Shown here piece after piece: positions 56,601 to 64,000 of a stretch of DNA of 64,000 nucleotides. The position numbers and the translations under genes are program-made. Each line of letters opens with the position of its first letter. The first letter of the stretch is position 1. A model generated the notes under the pieces. That model did not search any database. It was not told the origin of the DNA and saw only the letters and a program-made list of their open reading frames with translations. Origin of the DNA: Prostheceraeus crozeri (taxonomy: Eukaryota > Platyhelminthes > Polycladida > Euryleptidae). The stretch lies in assembly GCA_907163375.1 (NCBI GenBank), contig CAJQUW010016881.1, positions 496,001 through 560,000 on the forward strand, written 5' to 3'.

Positions 56601-57218
56601 GTCCTTGATTGTACAAACATTGTAGCGCCTTCATTTACAAACTGAAATCGATTTTAAAAAAATTCATCTTTAGTGAGAATTTTTTAAATTAGATCAATTT
56701 TAAGCGTTTTGGCATAAGAAATGCTGTAATTTTGGATAGTAGCAGTTACGGTGCAGAATAATAGCAGAAGATATGAAGGAGCATTTCATAGGTAGGGCTG
56801 TGTGAAACCATTTAGGTGCATGACTTGACATTTAAATATCAATTTTCTTTTGCACAAATCGTTATAGATTTCTTCTGTAATGCGCTACAGTGCGAGCGTA
56901 TCTTCCATCTTGCACCCTCTCAGCACTTGAGCTGAACATCTAATCATTTCATTAACTTCATGAGTTGGTCAATAAATTGAAGATTCTACTTTTTCATAGC
57001 TGATCTTTTTGTTCGAATGCTTCTCGCTCAAGTGAGTGTGATCGGTGTCAGTGATTTTTATAAAAGGCTGGTAGTCATAATTTCTACGGACGCATATCTG
57101 TTCATTGACTGTAACTGTCATGCAAGTATGCCGATTCTTTATCATGTTTAAGGATTTTAATTCAGTTCAATTAATTTATTGCATGATGTCATGCAACATT
57201 TGTTCTTTTGTCTTCCAG
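53662..57218. other. Long AT-rich stretch, no gene recognised
   Basis: 53690-54000 is extremely T-rich with several acceptor-like tracts. The open frame there (53814-54008) is a by-product of base composition. The phrase attctatttttgtg recurs three times at about 56337, 56367 and 56568. Nothing else is supported. Confidence 0.45.
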
Positions 57219-57274
57219 TAGCCTACACAAGGAAACATAGCTTCAATCGAATCTGGCATCGAATGTGGGTCTAA
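57219..57274 (+). CDS. Possible terminal exon (alternative end of the peptide precursor)
   Basis: A strong acceptor (tgttcttttgtcttccag, ending 57218) leads, in phase 1, into AYTRKHSFNRIWHRMWV and a TAA at 57272-57274. A polyadenylation hexamer AATAAA lies at 57396. It is compatible in phase with the exon ending at 51790. The open stretch is short, so the call is weak. Confidence 0.25.
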
Positions 57275-57575
57275 TTTCGGCTTCAATCAGTTGATGGCAT
57301 CTGATCGGAAATGAACAGTTTCTAATGATAGGCTACTTTAAAAGTCATATTTTCAAGCATTGAATGGTTTTACCGATTGCTATTATTTTATCTGAAATAA
57401 AACCAAATTGTCCACGTCAACTTGAATTCAGGCTTTTGGTTTTCGGGAGCGAAATGGAATATAACCATTTTAACCCCGACAACGGCTCATGTGGTTTATT
57501 AGCATGATATTCTAAACTACTTCTTCTAAGATTCTAAGATAACTTTTATATTCATCAAGGACCAACAACAATATT

Positions 57576-57933
57576 AGTCCGGAGCCAGACCGAAGCTCTG
57601 CATATAGAACGACGTCGAAAATGAGACTGTCACAGAATGATGCACACCTTTGGCCTTTGACTACGAATTAATGCACGTTTAGCCTGTTATCTCTTCTTGT
57701 CAGACAGGATCAAAGAAAAGCACATGTTAATTCAATGAGAGGCATATTGCAGTTATTGGCAAAAATGAATTCCATGTTTTCTCTTGGTAAGTGAAAAGTA
57801 GGCCTACCAAGCCCATCGTGCCATTTCGTATTATGCACATGTGTCATTATCATGCCTCTGATCGGCGATGTATGCGAGAATGTGGTTCAAAGTGAATAAA
57901 GTGAACGTGTTGGACTGTTGGTGCTTGCCGATA
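57576..57933. mobile_element. TIR element family E, copy 3 (diverged, incomplete)
   Basis: Starts agtccggagccagaccgaag and follows the internal order of copy 1 (atgagactgtcacagaatga, tcagacaggatcaaagaaaa, tgatcggcgatgtatg). It is older, lacks a recognisable right terminus and abuts copy 2. Confidence 0.65.
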
Positions 57934-58653
57934 GTATTCCGGCAGCCAGAACGAGTTTCTGCAGGGAACGAGGCCGAAAATGAGACTTTCACAGAATGAT
58001 GTACACCCTATACCTACTACGAATCGGTGCGTCTGTCGAGTTCTAGTTAGTTCATCCTCTTGTCAGACGGGATCAAAGAAAAGCACATATTAATCCAATG
58101 GGACACAGATTGCAGTTTTTGGTTAAAATGAAATTTTCTATGTTTTCTCTCATCAACTGAAAAGTTTTAAGTCTAGACTCATAATTTTTAACATGAAATG
58201 TCTTCGGGTCATTTCCTATGTACATGTGCTATTATCATGCTTCTGATCGGCACTGTGTGTGAGAATGTGGTTGAATGTGGATAAAGTTGCTCAAAATGTT
58301 TGTGTTTGCCGACATTAAGAGGCTCGCCAAATCTAAATGTGTTTAGCTTTATAGAAGGGGTGCATGAACATGAAAGGAAATGATCTGAAGACATTCCATG
58401 CCAAAAATTATGACTCTGGGCTTACTTTTCGTTTAATCAGAGAGAGCATAGAAAATTTCATTTTAACCAAAAACTGCAATCTGCGTCCCACTGGATTTGC
58501 ATGCGTTTTTCTTTGATCCTGTCTGACAAGAAGAGGAACTCACTAGAACTCGGCAGACGCACCGATTCGTAGTAGGCATAGGATGTACATGATTCTGTGA
58601 AAGTCTCATTTTCGGCCTCGTTCCCTACAGAAACTCGTTCTGGCTGCCGGACT
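57934..58653. mobile_element. TIR element family E, copy 2 (long palindrome, about 720 bp)
   Basis: The left arm (about 57939-58217) and right arm (about 58376-58653) are inverted copies about 280 bp long and more than 90 percent alike, with a spacer of about 160 bp. The termini are ccggcagccagaacgag and its inverse. The minus-strand frame at 58458-58670 (PERVSVGNEAENETFTESC...) parallels the open frame of copy 1. The element could form a very long hairpin RNA if transcribed. Confidence 0.82.
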
Positions 58654-59238
58654 TTGCAAATCAAAGGCAATTAGGGATAGAAATATACATGTCAAAAAGC
58701 AATAACATTTTGAGCAATTGTTTCCGTCATCGGCAGTACTTATGGATTTTTACATGCCCTCACCTGTCAACACCATTTTTTAGTGGCTGTCCTCGCTTTA
58801 GGGTATGGAATAGCCGGCTCAATATTCATCATGCAATATTTTGCTTCTATTAGTAGCATACAATTTTTCTTCGCGACTTATAATTCATATTTGAGCTGAG
58901 TTTAGAAAGATGTGAAAATCTTGAACCACAATCATATCATTTTATCATATCATATTATATCATTTAATTTTTGCAGATAAAATGTACCTAATGGCTATGT
59001 CATACCCGAGTGATATGATTCTGTTAATCTTCAATTCTACAGTCGTTGTTTCCGAGCATACTTCACCTTATTCAGTAGAGCATGTCCAGTAAAACTTGAA
59101 GTAGCACAAAATGAAAAGTTGAGTAAGAAATATAAAAAGATAGCACTTTATGCAAAAATGCAATAATAATGATAAAAATGCAACATTTTCGACATCAACT
59201 GAGCTGTAAATCACATAAAGCATGTGAGAACTTGCTTG
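58654..59238. other. Intergenic with an ATCAT-rich patch
   Basis: Simple-sequence patch of atcat/atatc at about 58931-58966, just before an acceptor-like ttgcag (to 58976). The following open stretch (to 59092) is in phase 1 but unconvincing. Confidence 0.4.
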
Positions 59239-59246
59239 ATTTGCAC

Positions 59247-60019
59247 CAGGGATGCGGAGTCGGAGTCCCGGAGTCCCATCATTTTTGCTGGAGTCGGAGT
59301 CGGAGTCCTATCAAATGATGGGACTCCGGACTCCGGCCTATAACCAGACTAGAGACATAATACAAACAAATTATCTGTCCTCGTGCATATCTGTCACTGT
59401 CTTGATGTCAACTTTCTCCGTCAAACAAAAGTAGAGACAGCAGTGCATGCAAAGCTTGTAATAGTTAATGGAATGAGCCGCGAAAGTAAAAAAGGATTGT
59501 CTTTTCACTCGGCGATTTAGTAGAGAAGACAAGCCTTCCTAGCCTCGATCACACCTACGCACCAAAGGTCACATCAGAGACAAAAATGAAATACTAGTTT
59601 CTTTGGCAACATTACATCTTACCCTCACGTTAATCGTGTGTGATGTCTCCTCCAAAGCACATATTAAAATCGAAAGTGTACCCGGTACTCATATTTTTTG
59701 AAGAAGGATGGGGATATTCCTGCCTGGTAGACTGGCGAAAAGCTGTGTAGGGCACTCACTCATCAACAAGAGAGGAGCCGAGTCGTATGCATCCAACTTA
59801 AAGCGACATTTGACAAACTTTCATTGAAATAATTGATACAGCAATGATCACTAAAGATAGGTTCAGGTAAGCCTATATTGATCTATGATGCATGTTTCCA
59901 GTTCTTTTTCAAAAAAACTAGACTATATATACTTGCCAGCCGTAGTCGGTGTCGGAGTCGGAGTCCTATCAACCCCCGGGGTCGGAGTCCTATCAAAATG
60001 ATAGGACTCCGCATCCCTG
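59247..60019. mobile_element. hAT non-autonomous element, family H1, copy b (773 bp)
   Basis: Begins cagggatgcggagtcggagt and ends gactccgcatccctg, with a perfect 8-bp target duplication ATTTGCAC (59239-59246 and 60020-60027). It has more subterminal ggagtc units than copy a at both ends. The internal hAT BED-finger N-terminus is eroded. About 90 percent alike to copy a over the interior (acaagccttcctagcctcga and following). Confidence 0.93.
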
Positions 60020-60027
60020 ATTTGCAC

Positions 60028-60916
60028 CATGTAAAATCTCAGTGATGATAATTAGTAAGCTATAGGCCTACCTGCGTCTTGATGGAAGTGAAAAGTATGC
60101 ATCATATGTATCTGAAGTCGCAGAATCTCTTACAAATCATCAATAAAAGACTCAAAAGCTTTTATGTATAGCATGACACTGCTCTTGTTTCTGATTGGTG
60201 CAAACGGGCAATCCATGTTCAATTGGTGGATGGTTTTCATCGCTGTTCCTTAATCTGTAATAATTTCAAAATCATTTATTGTTCTCGAGTAGCCTACAGC
60301 CGTGTGAAATTGGGTGCCGATGTTGAGATAAACGACTTTAATGATTAAGCTACAAATCCAAATGTGCGTGGCGCCGGTCGGTTTCGATGTTCTCAAATAA
60401 GGTGGATAGCTGGAAGCCGAGCCATAACTCAATTGTGTACTACAACAGACAATCAGATCAAGCAAGAAAACCTCAACAATGCTACAAGTTTCTTGTAAAT
60501 TCAATTGGTGGACAAGCAAATTTAGCGGCGTCTTCAGATGCAATCTCTGAGAAATAAAAACTTGCCATGAAGCTGTTTGGTTATAAAACAATTGTTTCTA
60601 ACCGCAATCTTGAAGGACGTCATTTGTAGAGTGTTTGCTGTGGTTATTGCTCTCCTCAAAGCGATAGAAAGACTCTCGTCTGTTGTCCCAAGTGTGACAT
60701 GCCTCACTCATCGGCCAAACTTATGCAAGGTGTGGAGCAGCTCTGACTAGAACATCATCTATTCCGGATTTTTTCCGTGTCAATTTCATGTGACTGATTT
60801 CATCAAATGTCGAAAGTCTTAATAATGTTAAAAATAATTTGTTGAAGAATAAGCTCAATAAGTAACAAAGTGTGAAATTCATATTGGAGATTCTGTGCCC
60901 GTTGCGTCGTTAACCG
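60028..60916. other. Intergenic, nothing recognised
   Basis: AT-rich. One TAGGCCTA octamer at 60063. The minus-strand frame at 60250-60591 (113 aa) has no recognised motif and was not called. Confidence 0.4.
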
Positions 60917-61028
60917 ATGATCGAAAAGCACGTCGGACAGCGGCTGTTAATGACAGTCATAATACAGGGTCAGCCGCACAAAGAACTACTTGAGTCGTGT
61001 TTTATTTTCGTGCTGACAATGATTAATG
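60917..61028 (+). CDS. Possible exon joined to 61170-61339
   Basis: ATG at 60917, two codons after an in-frame TAA, opens 37 codons (MIEKHVGQRLLMTVIIQGQP..., then ELLESCFIFVLTMIN). It meets a donor AATG|GTAATT (GT at 61029) in phase 1, matching the phase-1 acceptor at 61169 across a 141-bp intron. No family recognised. Confidence 0.25.
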
Positions 61029-61169
61029 GTAATTCTTTTGTTTCAGATAATTTGATTAATCAACTGTTCTCTTCATTTGATAATTTGATTGATCAATTTT
61101 GGAATCCAAGCTAGAATCCACATTTTTCTATGGGGATGAAGGCCAAATGAACAGCATTTTTTTTTATAG

Positions 61170-61339
61170 ATTGCGTGGATAAAACCTACGGGTACAGTCG
61201 ACATCGCAAGCTTCAATACTTGGTCGAACTAAGCGCATCAACCACTTCCTCTGTGGTCGTGAGCCGAGCTCACCGCCCAATATCCAAATCTGACGACAGC
61301 AGTGCACAGCATTCTTCCCACCCCAGCCACCTCCGTTGA
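61170..61339 (+). CDS. Probable terminal exon of an unknown host gene
   Basis: A strong acceptor (catttttttttatag, ending 61169) is followed in phase 1 by CVDKTYGYSRHRKLQYLVEL then a Ser/Thr/His-rich tail (SASTTSSVVVSRAHRPISKS...), ending at TGA 61337-61339. It is GC-richer than its surroundings with natural codon composition. The upstream partner may be 60917-61028 or, also in phase, the exon at 51716-51790, which carries a Cys-containing segment. No similarity recognised. Confidence 0.4.
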
Positions 61340-61904
61340 AAGCAAGTGAGCACTTTTATCAGCGGCGTTGTCAAACAAGAGACAGTGTTCCCTGAGTCCT
61401 TAATCAATAACTTTTCATTAGATCAGCTTAGGTCTACAGCCTTTGAGAAATTATCATTGGAATTTAAATCGAATTCAAATAACTTTACAATTTCTTCAGT
61501 TGGGAGTATTCAGCTCCACGGAATTATTGTTTTTTATTGAATTATGTTATGATATATTCGCAGGAGTAGCTTCGTGTTACTTTCCTGTTAGAAGTAGGTG
61601 GCAGGATCTTTTAGCAGAAGACATCATCTTTACATTATGTCAAACTGTTGGAAAAGCCATCTACTCCCGATGGAAAATCGAAATCTTCATATTTTGCAAG
61701 ATATGCCTTCTTGCAATTACACAGAAAATAACAGTAATAATATTGAATTTTATTTATCCTCAGAGGATATTAGGAAGAGTCCTTTTTCCAATATGGCCGA
61801 GCAACACTCTCACACGAAAAATTATCAAGTAACAATAACGAAGTTAAGAAGATCAGTTGGCAATGAACAATTAAAAAGATGATGAAAGCTAAGTCGTAAC
61901 AAAT
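61340..61904. other. Intergenic up to the piggyBac terminus
   Basis: Overlapping open frames (61346-61540, 61443-61832, 61598-61882) are AT-driven and carry no recognised motif. No polyadenylation hexamer was noted close to 61339. Confidence 0.4.
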
Positions 61905-64000
61905 TTAACCCTTTCCTGCACAGCGTCCTTCCACAAAGACTTTGTCTAAAGTGTGACATTTGACTGTTTTCGACGGTACTCATTGGTTAACGCCAGGGCG
62001 AATGAAACACAGGAGTCATAGTAATGAACTATCGGAGATTTTACACGCACGCTGACAAGACAATTTTCGCAAGGCAATCGTATTCTGTGACAAGGTAAGC
62101 CATTTTCAATTATTGAAATATACCATTATTGACAACGACTTTATGCAGGTCAACAGTTTAGACGTTTTTCGATAAAATTATGAGATGATCACAATACTAT
62201 CAATTTAACAAATAAACTATCTATAGACCATAGAATGCATGTGGGATACATTCTAACTACTTTAACCGACTGTCATTGGAGAATGACAATGCCCTTAATG
62301 GTATATACTTTACTGTACATTCGCGATGACCTCACAGGAGGATGGTCAAAAGAAACACGGTTTCTTACAAGGAGAGTAAATTTTCTGAAACCAAATCTTA
62401 ATCGTAAAGTAAATAGAACACATTTAGGCCTTCATTGTGACTTATTTATATATGTTATTTATAGTAAGCGTGTTAAGCCTTGCACGGCATGATAGGTCCT
62501 GTACTGATCTACTATATCAACCACAAGATGAAATATTGCCTGTCGCCTTACCACTTGTTTTTGTGCTGTCTTTGAACATCGTGAGTCAACAAGATAGATA
62601 ATTGCCATGATAGGAGGATTGAAACTTCCCAAAAAATTCTATTGTACGAGTATGTCTTTACTTCCTCTATACATAATCATGCATTTATTCATAACCTTAT
62701 TCTTTTACATTTCAATGCTTGTTAATCATGATGATGTCTGTTGGTCGAATGTATAATTATGTATTACGCATTTGCTTTTCAGGATGGAGAACGCTACTCG
62801 TCGGAAGCTTCGACCTAATACAGCAGGAGTATCTTCCTTTGTTTACCTCTTTCAAAGGCAGAGGATCATTGTCCCTAGTGCAGATTTATCTGAGGGCAAA
62901 AACTTAGATGAGAATGAAGAAAATGAAATAGAAATTGCTGAAAATGAAATACCTCTTGTCGAGAATGACAGTTCTGAAAGCGAAGACGATGCTGAGAATA
63001 AAGAACACACCAATGAATGGGGTATGAATAATTAAGAATTCCGCTGGAGAAAGAGACCACCCCCTACAACAACACATCCTTTTCATCAATCATTTACATT
63101 TCCAGATGGCACTTTCCTCTCCGTTGGAATATTTTCAAAGGTTTTTTGATGACGATTTGATTGATTTGATTGTTAGGCAAACCAACATATACAGTTTTCA
63201 ACAAAGAGGCACAGAAAATGGGGCAATTAATGTCAACGTGGTTGAAGTACAACAGTATATTGGGATCCTTCTAAAAATGGCGGTCCTTAAGATGCCTCAG
63301 TATCGCATGTATTGGGCAGCGGCAACGAGAATACCATGCATTGCGGATATAATGCCTCTTAAAAGATTTGAACAAATAAAGTCACTTATCTATTTCAATG
63401 ACAACGACAGAATGCCAAGAAGAGGAACGGACGACTTCGATCGATTGTACAAAATACGACCAATACTGGATTCAGTCGTTTCGAAATTTCGTAATCTGGA
63501 GCAAGAAGAACACCAAGCATTAGATGAAACAATGATCCCAACCAAAGTGAAAACATCTCTGAAGCAGTATCTGCCGAAAAAACCTCATAAATGGGGTATT
63601 AAGGCTTTCACTAGAGCTGGAGCCTCTGGTCTTGTGTACGATCTACAGATTTATGAAGGTAAAACTTCAACCACTAATGGAAAAGTGAAAGATGTAATTT
63701 TGCGCATGACTGCAAATATTCCAAGAAATATGAGTTATAAAGTATTCATGGATAATTGGTTTACTGATCTTCAGGTGATGTCACTATTACAGCAATCAGG
63801 AATCTTCATTACCGGAACCATTAGGGGAAATAGACTTCACGGCGCTGATACGCATTTGAAATCCAAAAAGGATCTTGAGTCTGAAGGCAGAGGTTCGATG
63901 GACAGCATCTGTGATGCCAATTCCGGTATTTGTGTGATAAGATGGTTTGACAATGGTCTGGTGACAATCGCTTCCAACCACAATTCCTCTGAGTCTAGCG
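61905..64000 (+). mobile_element. piggyBac element 2, left part (runs off the window)
   Basis: The left end is the target TTAA (61905-61908) followed by the terminus CCCTTTCCTGCACAGCGTCC, typical of piggyBac. The transposase begins about 875 bp further in (see next entry). The right end lies beyond the window. The family differs from piggyBac 1 at 1638-3386. Confidence 0.9.
62784..64000 (+). pseudogene. piggyBac transposase (piggyBac 2), 3' end beyond the window
   Basis: The ATG at 62784 opens an acidic N-terminus (MENATRRKLRPNTAGVSSFV, later ENDSSESEDDAENKE). The frame then shifts near 63030 to one reading EFRWRKRPPPTTTHPFHQSF and again near 63118, after which it stays open to the window edge. 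The DDE_Tnp_1_7 (PGBD) domain follows: LEYFQRFFDDDLIDLIV, then the first catalytic Asp in ALDETMIPTKVK, GIKAFTRAGASG, and the second Asp in FMDNWFTDLQVM. The third Asp and the Cys-rich tail would be outside. An intron between 63022 and 63105 would also link the frames but would delete the conserved RWRKRPPP block, so frameshifts are the better reading. Confidence 0.88.

Noticed and set aside
58977-59092. Phase-1 open segment after ttgcag (NKMYLMAMSYPSDMILLIFN...)
   Set aside because: Acceptor lies in simple-sequence DNA, peptide composition is AT-driven and no polyadenylation signal follows. The exons at 57219 and 61170 are better candidates.
60872-60996. Open stretch reading VPVASLTDDRKARRTAAVND in the frame overlapping the 60917 candidate exon
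   Set aside because: Natural-looking composition, but there is no acceptor, and the frame ends at a stop without a good donor.
1-64000. CRISPR arrays, bacterial operons, rRNA genes
   Set aside because: No regularly spaced repeats with unique spacers, no ribosome-binding-site organisation and no rRNA-like conserved blocks. The window is eukaryotic.

Overview
This is an AT-rich stretch of an animal (metazoan, most likely invertebrate) nuclear genome. The evidence is an LSM14/Trailer-hitch/CAR-1 type P-body protein, an animal two-pore channel, and a typical invertebrate mobile-element load: piggyBac, hAT, Crypton, a CR1/jockey-superfamily LINE, Penelope-like elements, a tRNA-derived SINE and many MITEs. 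The species cannot be named from the sequence. No LTR retrovirus-like element, Polinton, rRNA, true tRNA or CRISPR array was seen.

Two host genes are clear, both on the + strand and both with coding regions free of introns: LSM14 (21393-22805, 470 aa) and a two-pore channel close to the TPC2 type (28273-30729, 818 aa). Both families normally have many exons in animals. Each gene here has an AATAAA signal downstream. Other host coding sequence is only inferred. A likely secreted, dibasic-cleaved precursor has a first exon at 47516-47852 and a phase-compatible second exon at 51716-51790. A possible two-exon gene lies at 60917-61339, and a possible terminal exon at 19123-19296.

The rest is mostly mobile DNA. 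Region 1-12 kb holds a dispersed repeat, a decayed piggyBac, a 5'-truncated LINE, a MITE, a nearly perfect 90-bp-arm hairpin, and a TIR element with a second MITE inserted in its left end. Region 12-19 kb holds a Crypton-type tyrosine recombinase relic behind a structured repeat block, a LINE 3' end, and two Penelope-like fragments in opposite orientations. One of these has a hammerhead-like relic and the other has a GIY-YIG ORF between inverted copies of its own coding sequence. Region 31-41 kb holds three hAT-type non-autonomous elements with perfect 8-bp target duplications, a long fold-back element, a TIR element with 21-bp minisatellites in both ends, and two repeat families present as distant inverted pairs. 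Region 42-61 kb holds a long palindrome, two neighbouring copies of the MITE seen at 9 kb, three copies of a fold-back family, a SINE and a second copy of the hAT family. The window ends inside a second, different piggyBac whose left end (TTAA plus CCCTTT terminus) is at 61905.

Most intergenic DNA carries no recognisable feature; these gaps are listed so that silence is not mistaken for omission.
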